Shown here: piece after piece, positions 48,814-61,460 of the stretch
Layout: each line of letters opens with the position of its first letter
Numbering within the stretch: the stretch's first letter is position 1
NCBI GenBank assembly: GCA_963693285.1
Contig: OY848918.1
Coordinates: 6,453,876 to 6,517,875 of the forward strand
Direction: 5' to 3'
DNA from: Xestospongia muta
Lineage: Eukaryota; Porifera; Demospongiae; Haplosclerida; Petrosiidae
Length of the DNA stretch: 64,000 nucleotides
The notes under the pieces: generated by a model
The model's database searches: none
Told to the model about the DNA's origin: nothing
The model's input: the letters and a program-made list of their open reading frames with translations, nothing else
Position numbers and translations under genes: made by a program

Positions 48814-49788
48814 TTATAAAAGTAAACTTATATTATCCTCCTCTTTTTCATATATCTACAAAAATAGCAATATAGTTATGTCAAAGTAAACTTATATTAC
48901 TCTCCTTCCTCCTTCAAATTTTATAAACAATGATGTAACCATATCAAAGTAAATTTAAATATTCCCACATCTTCTACAAACAGTGTCATTCTATAATAAT
49001 GATATATTGAGTATTAGAAGTGCTAATGCATGATCATGACTAAAAATCTTTTCTATATATGTAATATACAAAATAAAACTAATTTTGAAGTTGGTTTATT
49101 ATAGTGAAAGCAGTCACACAAAAGTTATTTATTATCTATTTATCTAACAATGATACATTAAAGAGAATTTTCATTGTTCTGACATTTAACTGCTTGACTG
49201 TTAGTTAGCGTTAAAAACATATACTGTTTTGATTGCAATTGCATAGCTCACGCTTAACAAATAACTTATCAAAAAGGATGTGTAGCTTAACCATGAATAG
49301 ATATAGTGTACAAGTTGTGCATGTGTTGAAAACAAGACAGGGCATTTTGTAAACTTGTTCCACAGTGTAAATCAACCATTAACTGTTGGGAAAAAGTAAG
49401 TTTCATAAACTCATTCATACACTTTATTTTCAGTTCAAATACAAATAATTTACAAGTTTATAATCTTTCTCTTTTGAAGCAGAATATATAGTTGATCTGT
49501 AAGGAACATGTAAAGCGAAAACATATATAAAAGACTCTGTGCAGTATTCCACATATAGAGTAGCGATTTTTTTTAAAGATTAAACCAAACCAATAATAAA
49601 CCAAGTAATGAGAACAGTAGTGTACACACAAAGAAAGAGAAAAAGATAAACATGACAATGTAGGAACAACTAACTCTTGTGTAATATATAGACTTAAAAA
49701 ATGATTACAGTACTATATAACTTCAAAGTAATTAAGTTATTCCATAGATAGTGAATAGTGTCATTCCATGTTAGTGATATAGCTATAT

Positions 49789-50069
49789 CAAAGTAAACTT
49801 ATATTATCCTCCTTCGTACAAATAGTGCATGGATATATGTAAACTTATAATTCCTCAAGCTCCTTCATGCAAATAGTGCATGTATATATGTAAACTTATA
49901 ATTCCTCCTTCATGCAAATTGTGCATGTATATATGTAAACTTATGTTATCCTCCTCCGTGCAATAGTGCAAATAGTGCATGTGTATGTGTAAACTTATAT
50001 GCAAATAGTGTATGTGTATGTGTGAACTTATATTTCCTTCTCTATCATCTATAAATAACAATACAGCTA
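49789..50069. repeat. Imperfect minisatellite in gene G intron 1
   Basis: Identical copy of 39440-39720 in the second duplication unit. Confidence 0.8.
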
Positions 50070-53000
50070 TGTCAAAGTAAACTTACATTACCCTCCTAAA
50101 TTCCTCTTACATTTTTACAAATATTTATGTAGCCACAACAAAGTAAACATATAAGTCCTCCTCCATCTTCTATGAATAGGGTCACTTCCTATATACCAAT
50201 GGGCAATGTGGAAGATGTAGTACCACAATATTATCTGGTATAGGAGGTCAATCCCACTTATTATTTATGGCAATGAATTTCTATGTATTCAACATGCAAA
50301 CTAAACTACATTTGAATGAAGACTTTGTAAAGGATAGGATATACTTTGATATAATAGTTAATGGAAATGACAATTCTTGTAAAGGATATTATTAGTGTGG
50401 ATTTATGTTAATTTGTGGTGGTAGACTTCCTCATAACATGGGAAACCAGTGGCAGTAAAGGCAAAATTAAACTGTATCTTAACTGATTATTATATTGCCT
50501 CACTGATCAATGATATTATGATAAATATCTAAGTTCCAAAAAATCCCATATTATTAAACTACATGGGAAGTTGGGAAGTAGATCAATGACAGGCATTTGT
50601 TATTACTACAATGTATACTGGCTACCAACAGCACAAATTGGCAACAAACCTAATGCATTAGTTAAGAACATACCCATAACTATTGAATTAATATTTCTGT
50701 AATGTGTAGCATTACAAATTATTTATGAATGATTTTTTTATTTACATAATTTTACAGGCTTTCCATTTGATCATGAACATCTCAAAGAGCTGATATCCAA
50801 TCAAACAATTATGACCAAAATTCGACCAGTTTTTCTTACTTTGAATGGTCTTATGAATTCTGGTAAGACAGAGGCAATTTTAAATTTTTTAAAGCACTAT
50901 GTTGATCAATGTCCACATTCTACATTGTCGGGCAAAATTTACAACCAAGAAACAGAAGGAATTGCATGTTATGAACTTTTTGCTGCTGGTTTCTATCCCT
51001 TAAGACATCTTACCATTGCTGAACTCACCAATGAGTCTGCTTGTGCATTTGGTATATTGTCAGCCTTTCACAAAGAAATTCAATTTCACAAGAAAGTTCC
51101 TTTGTTCAAAAAGGACTTTGATTCACCTACCAATGATGTTTTCAAAGATTCAGATTTAGAAGATCATCTTCGGTATATATACAAGTACCTTTGTCAATGT
51201 GAACAAGTGCCAAAAGAAGCTGGTTTCAGTAATAATGAATATCAATTTGCTGATTGTCTTTGCAAATCACTTCCAAGTGGAATTGCTCTTATTAACATTT
51301 GGAACCTTTCCTTAGATAAAACAGTTCAGTGTTTTTTAACTCCTCTCTTTGACCAATTTTACAACAACCATGCTTGGCTATTTCTAGATATTGAGCCTGA
51401 AGGTGACCACAATAATCTTTCTCATGTCACAGAAATTAATCCAGATGGTACAGCTTGGCTCCAACCTCATTTTTATTACTTGCTTCATTGGAGTAGAATG
51501 AGCAAAAGTAATCCAAGGGAAGGTGCATGCACCATCTTTGCTAGACATGTCAAGACCACTTCAAATGAACATTTAAAACAAATGGTCACAACACTTGAAA
51601 CTAAAGTAAAACAAGCTGCCAAACATATTGGTGTGTCTTCTCTCATAGAGTCAAAAATTGAGACCATTGAGTTAAGTGATCATGCGATATCTAATGATGC
51701 TTCAAATCGTCTTAATCAAAAGTTTGAAAAGGTAATTTATGAAACACCATATGAAGATGTTCCTCTCTCTTGGCTGTTTCTTCGTAGTTTGTTTTATAGA
51801 TTGGATAAGATATTCATAGCCAAGTCTGAGTTGAGGAAGAAAGCTAATGAATGTGGCATCAATGATGACTCACTAGCTAAATTTTGCCAATACTATACTT
51901 CCTGTGGCAGTATACTTGATCTTAGTCTTATTAGGCCAGATTGTTTGTTTGTAATTTTGAAGCCAATATGTTTTTTGAAATTGTTGGATAAAATTTTATG
52001 TCCTGGTGAGCACCTCTGTCAACAGTATCCAAACTTAGTTTACGGCATCTACCAGAAAAAGCATTTCAAAATGTTTTTGGAGAGAATTGGCCAGAATTTG
52101 TAGATGCTTTATCAATCCATCTGGCTACAACAGTGCCTAGTTCACAGTTAGACATACTTAATCTTGATTCCAATGAAGTGTTTTACTTTATCCCTTTAAG
52201 TCGCAAAGTGGAAAGCCTCACAAGAGAAGCTGATATGGCAGCAGTTCATGTCATAGTCAATACTCCTCATGTAAATCTCATTCAACAGGCAACCTTTGCT
52301 AATTACCTATTACGATCGTTACCAGAATCAAAGCTCGTACCATGTTGTAACTTTAACCAAATGATTATCAAAGAATGTTCTACTGGTACTACAATCACTC
52401 TTGTCTCTCATGGTCCAGTTACTACAATATCAGTCAGCCAAGCTAGTCCTGATATTTGCTCTCTCACTCATTGTTGAAGTCTATAATAAGATTGCAGAAA
52501 CTAGTAAAGTCAGAAGTAAATACAAATTTGTTAAGATATGTTCAAAAAGTTTAGTCCCCGATATACAAGATATTCCATCTTGTCAGTACCACGTACTACC
52601 AAATGACACACTTTGTGATGAGTGCGTGTTAGCTGAGAGAGTCACTGATCAGTTAAAAGCTTGGAATGAAGCATTGAGAGAGGTTAGTAAAATATATTCA
52701 TTACCAATAAATTTATGTTTTATTTTAAATAACAGCACCCAATTCCTAGAAATTGTATACCAAATGAAGGTTAGATGGATTAACTTTCCTATATAGAGTT
52801 ATTAATGAATCTTTACATTTTGCAGAACTAAAAGGTTCAGAACCTACACAAATTGCTAAAGAGCTTACTTTATATACTCCAGAGGTGGTCAAGTATCTTG
52901 CTAAAAGACTAGAGATTCATGATGTTTACACTTCTAGTGTTAGTGAACTGATTTCCATATGGAATGAGAAACTTGTCAAAAGTACTAGTAGTAGCACAGG

Positions 53001-53520
53001 AAAAATAGAACCAAAACGAATGTTGGCAAGGAAACTGGTTGAGGTTGGTGCTAAATTTTGTACTTCATTAGAGAGTGGTCATAAAGTTGAGGCAGTGTCC
53101 ACATTTGAAAAACTTGCCAGGAAATTAGATGTTTATGGTAAATACAGTGATTATAAGTACATTGACCTTATATGCCTTAATTTTTTTAGCTCCAACTATT
53201 AAACAATTTCAAGCCATGACTCCACATATGACTGAGGAAGGTAATTTACAAACATTATCTTAGCTGTCACACCTTACCATTAAAACAAAAATGTTTATTT
53301 ATGTAATTATATTAATGTATTTTTGGTAGGTAATGATATTTCTAGAGATGTCTATGAGAAGTACTCTCAAGAGGATGGTGTTATTCCATTCAAAGCTGTT
53401 AAATGGATTCTTGTTGGACCACCTCAAGTTGGCAAAACTACCACTAAAATGCGTCTTCTTAAGCAAATTAAAAACATACAAAGTGAAGGTGGTAACGTAA
53501 AACCTGATAGCACAGGATTA

Positions 53521-53610
53521 GAAAAACCTTTAGAGGTCATGAGTGCTACAATGATTTCTACCAATGAAAAACCTCTAGACGTCATGAGTGCCACAATGAT
53601 TTCTGCCAAT
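53521..53610 (+). repeat. 45-bp tandem duplication inside gene G Roc2
   Basis: Two 15-codon units (E-K-P-L-E/D-V-M-S-A-T-M-I-S-T/A-N) lie just after the Roc2 P-loop helix, where gene E has one. The insert is in frame and its two copies have diverged slightly. Confidence 0.9.
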
Positions 53611-56600
53611 GAGGCTAACAATAGTTTGTACTGGAAAGCCTTAACTGAGTCACAGTTAGATCAAGCTTTGATGTGCTATATCAATTCACAGCCTGCATCA
53701 ACTACGGAAACTTTATCTTGTCAGACTCACAATGAATCTCATATGCCTGATTACATAAATACATTGTCAACAGAGCAAGATGAAATGGATGGTTTTGCCC
53801 TAAACAATAGGGAAGAGCATTTATCATTGCAATCTCCCAAGCGTTCCCATACTTTTGACTCCACAGACACAAATTTTAAGAAACAACCACACTCTTTTGA
53901 AAATGATGATAATGATCTCTCTCAATATTGCATACCATACCAAGAAAGTACATGTGATGAAGTAGAAGTAGCAATATTTCAATCTCGCAAGCGTTCTCAT
54001 TCACCTGATTCTATAGCAAATACAATAATTAAGAAACAGGCAATGTTTTTTGATTCTGAAAATGATGAAAATGAGTTTCCCCCAAACAGCACAGAATCGC
54101 TAGAGTACAGTTCCACAGATAGTGAATATCAGTCAGAAGAGTCTGATAATATGGAAATTCAGCATTCCTCACTATTCTTGAGAAACAAGAGGGATATATC
54201 ATCAATAGTAATGAATTTTATTAAAAAACAATGCAATGATAAAGACTTTTTTAGTCTTTTTAAAGAGGTGAAAGACTCAGTATCTAGTAGTACATCCATT
54301 TATATTACAGATACTGGTGGTCAACCTGAGTTTCTTCGTTTACTTCCAGTAATTCTTTCTAAGCCAGCATTTTATTTTGTTTTCTTTAGCTTGGCTCAAC
54401 AGCTAGATCTAAAACACCCTGTAAACTTCACCAAAGATGGTGAGACTCAAAACCTCTATGACTCAACACAAACTGTCAAAGACATTTTGAGTCAATTGCT
54501 ATCCTCTCTTCATATTCCAATATCACGTGATGACGAGCATTCAAAAGTCAAATCTAGAGCATTATTATTTGGTACTAATGATGATCGTCCTTATAAGGAT
54601 AAAGATGAAATAAATGATGAGTTAAAAGAAATTCTTCCATCAGATTCAACTTATGTCACCAGTGTTGAGTCAAAATTTAAAACTGTTTTCATTCCTGTAA
54701 ATAACATGAGTGGCACAGAAGATGAAATCATTAGTATTAGACAATATCTTGAAGAGCTTGTCAATGATATTGAGCCTGTTAATATACCTGTTCGTTGGCT
54801 TATATTTCATCTTCTGCTTCGCAAAAGATTTAAAGAAGCCAAGGTCTGTTCTTTGGAGGATTGTGAACGACTTGCTAATAAATGTTCAATTGCTAAGAAT
54901 GATGTTCAAGATATTCTTATTTACATTCATGAAAATTTGGGAACAATTCTTTATTACAAAGATATTGACAAAAATGTCATTGTATGTGTTCCTGATGTCC
55001 TTTTAAAGATTATATCAGAACTTGTTGTTGTTTCTGTCACTCAAAGTGCAAAAGACAAGTTTACAGAGGTAAGTATTCATGGTGAAATTCATGAAGAGTT
55101 TCTAAATTCTCTCATGGCTAACGAAGAAGTATATGGACAATTAGACGCGCAATATGTCATTAAAGTCATGAAACATTTTAAATTAATCACAACTCTAACA
55201 GAGAAGGATAGCATTAATAACACTGTTTATGATAGTGCTCCACTATTTGCTCCTTCTCTACTTCGTCCTGATCATAATGGCAATCAGGCTCCTACTGATC
55301 ATGATGTTCGTACAACATTGCTTGTCTCATTCGGAAATGATGAAATGCCACCTCATCTGTTTCAAAATTTGATAGTTGCCCTCAGAGCTCAGAGTATGGA
55401 ATTGGAGAAAAATGATTCACAATTAATATGGAGTCTCTCACATGGTCATTTTCGTTATAGTGATCATATTTACTTCAAGGTTTCCTATTGTAAGAAAGAG
55501 GGACTTATAGAGCTACAGCTAAAGACGTTTAAGTTAGCATATTATATAGAAGTTCGATGTCAATGTATATCCCATCAAAGTATACAATATTTTGTGTTTC
55601 AAAATGTCAAGAAAGTGTTGCATTTAGTTTGTGATACATTTCCTCACACCCGTCATATTAATCCAGTTTATGGAGCTTACTGCTTGTCAAATGATAGTCT
55701 TCACTTCTCACAATATAATGAGAAAAAGTCAACTTTTTTGTGCCATAATTGTGTGTGGGATAAAAGTGAAGTAATGATTTGGTTTCAACCTTCTGAAGAG
55801 GTAGATTTAATCATATATTACATATTGCAGTAAGTAGTTTTGTTCTTTGATCTAGATGGATGAAGTGATAACAAAAGATGCTGAAGTTCAGTTTGAACCT
55901 GAGACCAATAATGCTGAAGTTCAATATGACCACTCTGTAGAGGTTGGCATCATTATGACATAATGAAATAATTGTTTATTTTGTTCTTAATTTGATACAG
56001 ATGGATGAAGTGATAACAAAAGATGCTGAAGTTCAATTTGACTATTTTAGTCCTATAATTGGTAGGTACTTATAATATCTATTTCTAATATTACACTGAC
56101 ATGTTTGCTCTACCTTACAGATAATTTTGAAAATGTCTACATAGCTGGACAAAAACTTTTTGTTATTCAAGGTGACAACTTTCAGTCTTTTTACTGGGAT
56201 GAGTGTGGTCTGAGATTATCTTGTCCTAAGGGAGCTTTATCATCATCAGATGAGAGATGTGAGGTTGCTATAGTAGCACTAGCTGGTGGTCAGTTCAAAC
56301 TTCCAGAAAGAACTAAACTAGTTAGTGCTGTTTATGCAATCTCTCTTTGCAAGCCACTCCTCAAACCATTGAGTCTTAAGATACAACATTGTGTAGCTCT
56401 GGAAACAAAAGATCAGGCTGACTGTCTCAAATTTGTCAGAGATCCTCTCGTAGGATATGATTCTAATACTGAATTTACAATATTGGAAGGAGGAGAATTT
56501 CATCCTGGTAGTTGGTATGGTTCAATCACTTGTTGTCGTTTCTGCAAAGTTGGTGTAGTCGAGAAAGAAAAACCAATGGAACAATTTACAGGTATTACAA

Positions 56601-56662
56601 TTGCTATAATCGTATATGTATACTAACCACACAATACAACAGGTACTACTGATGTTAATACA

Positions 56663-56890
56663 TATGATCATAATCCTCTCAATAAAGCTACCAATGATGA
56701 CAATGTAGCTGATCATGATCCTCTCAATAAAGCTACTAATGATGACAATGTAGCTGATCATGATCCTCTCAATGTGGCTACCAATGATGACAATGTAGCT
56801 GATCATGATCCTCTCAATGTAGCTACCAATGATGACAATGTAGCTGATCATGATCCTCTCAATGTAGCTACTAATGATGACAATGTATCT
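56663..56890 (+). repeat. Coding minisatellite, 15-aa units, between ZU5 and UPA of gene G
   Basis: Four full 45-bp units (from 56687, 56732, 56777 and 56822) plus partial flanking units encode A-T-N-D-D-N-V-A-D-H-D-P-L-N-V/K. The homologous linker in gene E is a single short T/N/A-rich stretch. The units are nearly identical, so the expansion is recent. It lengthens an acidic flexible linker. Confidence 0.9.
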
Positions 56891-58372
56891 ACTGATAGTG
56901 TTATTGATGTTAACACAGTTACTAATCGTGTTGCATATTTTTGCAAAATCTATTATAAAACTATCTCTCCTTTTGAATGGTCTGTAAAATTAATTATTGT
57001 GAGACGTCTCAATGCTCTTGAAGAGGTATTGTATATTTCTGATTATCTTAGTTCTAAATATCTATTGTTTTAGTATATGAAAAGAAAACAACCTAGAGCT
57101 GATTCTGATGATTATTTTGACTTTGTATTACCTTCAAAAAAAATTTTTTAAGTTTGATCTTAATACTGATGCTCAGGAACCTCCTCAAGGGTGGAGTATA
57201 TATCAGTTAACAGAAAATCCAGAGGTAAATTAGTGATTATAAACATATAATCTTTTATGTATTGTTGTAGTTTAAATATGAGTTCATTGATAAGTTTCCA
57301 AGTGATGAACTGCCAGAACCACCATCATGTTCATTGAGAGTATATGCCAAAGACAGTCCAGACACAAAAGAAGTTTGTCACTATCCAGTTCCATTGAAAG
57401 GTGTGGTCAAGCCAAAAAAGATTAATATTCACTTATCACTGAAGAGTAATTCAGTGGCAGGTAACTGTACATATATATTATAATTATTATGTGAATTAAA
57501 ATTTAATGATTGGATAGTGTGTATGATAGATTAAAATAAACTCAGACTTGAAGTAAAAGTCAAGGTATGCATGGATATAATGTATATATAAGAAATACAT
57601 TCTATCAAATATAACCATTTTTACATATCTTTAAATACAGGTTCTATGAAATCAATATTGACTAGTACTACTTTGAACTCTGCAGTAGTTAAGAGAACTT
57701 TAGTTCATTGTACTGTTGATATTGTTGAATCGAGTATAGATCCCTTTGCTCTAGCAAGGAGACTCTACTCAAATGAAATCATTTGTGAGAATGTTTACAA
57801 GAGAATAAAAGACAGTGGAACTGGAGATACAATGGAAGATCGTCTTGAGAAGATTCTTGATCATTTAAAAGATCTTGCTAAAAAAGATGCTAGTATTTTG
57901 ATAACTTTCCTAAACATTTTAAGCGATTTAGGTCGTGATGACTTGACTGACACGATCAAGAAAAAATATTTAGGCAAGTAACTTTTGTTTTTAGCAAGTA
58001 CATGACCAAATTTTACTCTATCATTTTTAGAATTACAACCCAAATGAAGCTAAAAGTGGAATATAGTGTATACGTCTAAAGTCATGCTGTTTTGTAAATG
58101 CTTAGATTTTATTTGTTTATTTTTGCCTGATTTATATTTGTATATATAGTGCTATGTTAATTATGTTATTGTTGATATTTACAAAGGGAGCTAAATGTAA
58201 TAAAAAAGTGCACTTCTATATAATGTAGCACACAACTTTGCTGAATTGTTTATTTTGTTTTGCAAACTATTGCTGAATTCATTGTTAGTACTGTAATAAT
58301 TATTTTTAATTAAACACTGAATATCATCTGATTATATCACAAGAGATATGATACAAATGTGGAAAAAATCAA

Positions 58373-58475
58373 AGGTAGTGTCTGGACTTCCATGCAGTCT
58401 TGTATATATCAGTGTAATATGTTCTATTCCAATATAGTGATCCACATCTTGTAACACATTGTATATCTGCTACAC
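58373..58475 (+). pseudogene. Decayed relic of the TLC-domain gene
   Basis: The stretch matches the start of the 35335 frame (GTGTCTGG...CAGTCT) and then jumps to its middle (GTTCTATTCCAATA, followed by ATCCACATCTTGTAACACAT against ACCCATATCTCCTAATACAT), so an internal deletion removed most of the gene. It lies downstream of gene G in the position the TLC sequence holds downstream of gene E. Confidence 0.6.
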
Positions 58476-59676
58476 AAAGATTCTAACTTATGGTAAAACC
58501 AGCTAGATAAAGCCTGCCACCTATCAGATATTCTTGTCATGAGTGTTTCATCACATCTAATAACAACTCACTAATTACTGCTTTAAAGGTCTCCTGGTAT
58601 GATTATTAAGGCTATATCTTTAACTATAAACCTATCTAAAGGAAGTGACAATGAGAACCAGATATATGTGGAACATATGTTGTATGTACCTACATATAAC
58701 AAGCATGCAAATCTATATTGCAATCTTTTTATATAGCTCAATTTAAAAAGACAGCTGTAAAGCAGCACTCTTTGCTTATGGTCAGTATAGTTTGAACTGT
58801 GACCATAATGATATATCTAACACTCACTATTCTAGTGTATTTCTGTAGTCACTGGCTCTCCCACTAGTAAACTCTCTACTGCCTAACTAACTATGGTCAA
58901 TTATGAAATTTAGTTCATTCAAATAATTATATACTCTGTTAGGAATGTAAATTAGTTCATTCCAATTAAAGGCTTAAAACCAGTATTCAGGCAAGACTCG
59001 TGATGTCAGGAATTTACTGGAGTTAATTGGATGCTCACCTCTATCCTTGAGATCATTTCTTAAAACAATATCATATGAAAATCCTCTGAAATGCAACATA
59101 TATATCAGAAAGAAATGAATGGAATAATTGGTATATATCTCATGAAGTTTAATTAGTGATGTTCTTTGAATTACAGAATTTGATTTTTGATATTCATAGA
59201 ATTTTATAGTGGATTAGTATGTTTATTGAATATATTACACCATTTCAAAGAAATTGGTGGACATATTTGTAAAAATTGATTGGTTGATTTAACTAATACA
59301 TGGTTATACAAATAAATTGTATGTGCAAATAAGTAAACCTGTTTTTATTACTAATATGTTATGAAATTGTATGACTGTTTATGTAGTTAACATATAGTTA
59401 GAACAAACAATGGTATTTTTATTGCTAGAAAATAAGATATTTGTTACTATGAATTCATATATGCACTTTAATTTGCCATGCATAATATTAAACTTAAAAA
59501 AATTGTTGTACCAGAATATAATGGCTAAAAATAGTAACACTGGATATTACTACCACAATCCTTTTATGAAAAATGAATTTTTCTTGAAATATGATTGTAA
59601 ACAGCATGCATTCACAGTGTTACTATTTCTGTTATGTATATGCCTATTGCCTATATAATATATATATTATATGTGT

Positions 59677-59832
59677 GTGTGTGTTTGTGTGTGACCGGAT
59701 TTGCAAATAGGGACCACTTCTGTCAAAACATTTGTAACTTGATTTGTGAAAAAACTACTATTAAAGCATATCAAGAAAAAAGGTTTTGTATACTGTATCC
59801 CTTTTTGCAAATCCGGTCACACACACACACAC
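59677..59832. mobile_element. Small MITE with TGTGTGACCGGATTTGCAAA inverted ends
   Basis: Inverted repeats of about 20 bp at 59687-59707 and 59804-59824, flanked by TG/CA tracts and AT-rich sequence, enclose about 95 bp without coding capacity. Confidence 0.7.
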
Positions 59833-60285
59833 ATATAAATATATATATATATATGTTTTAGACTTCTATCATTATATAATGGTGTTATTTCCTACATGAT
59901 ATATATATATATATATATAATATATATATACTGAATTTGAAATTGATTTGTACAAAAATAAAAATATGATAAACAATTTCAAATGTTTTTGGCTGAAGTC
60001 ATTATACAATGAATTATCGAATTATATGTAACAATAAATGATTTGACTTTCAGCAAAAACTTATTTATAAATTAAAAATTATGTACATCTGTATAATGAC
60101 AAGGTATATGAAATCACCAAACCAAAAGAATTAATATGGTAAAAATTGTTAACAAGAATTAAGCTTTAGGGATATCACATATATGCTTGTACGTTATGCA
60201 TATTATTCATATTGTATTAATGAATGTTGTTAGCATGACATGTCACTTCCTTTTATAGCTTGTTGGTACAAGATATAAATATCGT

Positions 60286-60406
60286 AGTGTCTATTCGTCC
60301 GGCAGGAAATGTATACTTTGTTGTATAAAGGTAGGTTAAGTTTAGGGGGTGGGGATCAGGTTAATACACAACAAAGTATACATTTCCTGCCGGACAAATA
60401 GACACT
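60286..60406. mobile_element. MITE with near-perfect 39-bp inverted repeats
   Basis: The left arm 60286-60324 and right arm 60367-60406 are reverse complements with one mismatch. The 40-bp centre carries TTTAGGGGGTGGGGATCAG, a sequence also found at about 8487 and 22110. Confidence 0.85.
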
Positions 60407-60510
60407 GCCTATAATATTTCCCCTATAAGTAGCGTAAGTTAGCTTCTACATGAAATTGCCAGGATCTATTTATGTCTTATGTGTCCTGCTGCATATAATT
60501 GTACCTTGCA

Positions 60511-61460
60511 ATGAAGGTGTTTCGTGGGAGACTGGTTCACTCTGTAAATCCAGAGAAGATTGAAATAATAGAAGATGCAGTCATTGGATATTCAGAAGAA
60601 AATGGACAGGTAAATTTGATAGTACAATACAATAATTATGAACTTTTTAATTCAGATATTCTTTTTTGAAAAAGATGGAAGTAAGTTTGAACAGCTAATG
60701 AAAAAATATGGATTCCATGATACTGATGTCCAAAGATTGACAAAAAGGTTTGAGATATCAATTTTATTGTGGGCTTTTGATATCATTGCATTTTTAGTCA
60801 ATTTTTGATGCCTGGTTTTGTGGATGCACATGTTCATCCTGTAACATATCAAATGACTAAAGTCCGAAATGAGACATCGTTCATCAAATGGTTGATCAAT
60901 GATATTTACCCACTAGAGCAAGATTTTTCAGACATTAAATTTGCTCATAACAAATATAATGAAATTGTGGTTAGTGAGTAACATAAAATATGTATGCAAT
61001 TACAAGTGAAAGTAAATTACCAAATTTAGAGTAGTACTCTTCACTGTGGCACAACCACTGCCAACTATTTTGCAACAATTTATCTTGATTCTGCTAAAGA
61101 GCTATGTCAAGTCGTTGGTATGAGAGATTGGGAATTACTATATGTTAATAATATTATTTTATTATAAATAATAGGAAAACAAGGCCTGAGAGCATTTGTT
61201 GGTAAGGTCAATATGGACACTCATTCAGGTAAATATGGTGAGACAACAGAAGGTTCAGTCAAAGATACACTAGCCTTTGTTGATTTTGTTAAAGAATTGA
61301 AGGTATTTATTAAACAGACTACTGACTAATATTCATATTCTTTTTTTGTCAGAATCCTCTCATTCAACCAGTTATTATTCCTCGTAATTTATTATCTTGT
61401 ACTGAGTCACTGTTGACACAATTAGCAAAGATTGCAGCTGATAATGGGCTATGTATACAG
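60511..61460 (+). CDS. gda: Guanine deaminase, N-terminal half (gene continues beyond recognised exons)
   Basis: Six exons: 60511-60609, 60656-60747, 60798-60969, 61030-61117, 61175-61302, 61353-61460, all in phase with GT-AG introns. The translation resembles animal guanine deaminase, a zinc amidohydrolase converting guanine to xanthine in purine salvage. Visible features: the F-R-G-x-L/F-V-H-S start, the metal-binding H-x-H in M-P-G-x-V-D-A-H-V-H, the H/N-C/G-G-T-T-T segment, A-F-V-G-K-V-x-M-D, and P-R-x-L-L-S-C-T-E. The expected continuation (histidine of the next metal motif, S-H-I-S-E region) is not found downstream within the window, so it is probably beyond 64000 after a long repeat-filled intron. 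This gene is unrelated to the receptor array and marks its right border. Confidence 0.87.

Larger units (their letters stand above)
47157..50757. other. Gene G intron 1, copy of the repeat-rich intron of F
   Basis: Identical to 36808-40408, including the MITE-like element and minisatellite. No exon is recognised inside. Confidence 0.6.
30927..51624 (+). repeat. Head-to-tail tandem duplication, two 10,349-bp units (30927-41275 and 41276-51624)
   Basis: All coding and non-coding sequence compared between the two units is identical at offset 10,349, including (TG)n tract length and the AT-rich minisatellite. The unit runs from inside gene E exon 6 to inside gene F exon 2. At 41275/41276 the sequence switches from F exon 2 to E exon 6 with no shared bases at the joint. 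Complete identity argues for an extremely recent event or an assembly duplication. Confidence 0.93.
46991..57981 (+). pseudogene. Gene G: full-architecture receptor gene with three frameshifts
   Basis: Exons: 46991-47156, 50758-52682, 52736-52769, 52826-53137, 53190-53240, 53330-55800, 55856-55942, 56001-56061, 56121-56591, 56643-57025, 57074-57224, 57271-57460, 57641-57981. Domains follow gene E: Roc1 (GLMNSGKT), COR1, Death (52826-53137), Roc2 (GPPQVGKT, DTGGQ, GTNDD), COR2, ZU5, UPA, CARD-like. Breaks: one base missing near 52049, four extra bases (duplicated CTCA) near 52467 that restore the frame, and one extra A in an eight-A run near 57140 that shifts the UPA exon. The final splice site seen in other members is altered, so the frame ends L-G-K at 57981. 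Everything else is open, so breakage is recent, or some indels (especially the A-run) are sequencing errors. Confidence 0.78.
57982..60510. other. Intergenic region between gene G and guanine deaminase
   Basis: AT-rich. It contains the altered last exon of the family (about 58031-58079, no longer in frame), a TLC relic at 58373-58475, a half copy of a MITE at about 59268-59363, and two small MITEs (59677-59832 and 60286-60406). No intact gene is recognised. Confidence 0.55.

Noticed and set aside
57961..58079. GC-AG intron at AG|GCAAGT in gene G with a longer C-terminus
   Set aside because: The exon there is one base short relative to its paralogs, so splicing to 58031 shifts the frame and gives a stop after a few codons; simple read-through to 57981 is the safer model.
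59650..59940. Possible CRISPR-like or satellite array from the repeated TG/AT tracts
   Set aside because: Only simple-sequence tracts flanking one small MITE; no regular spacer-repeat pattern.
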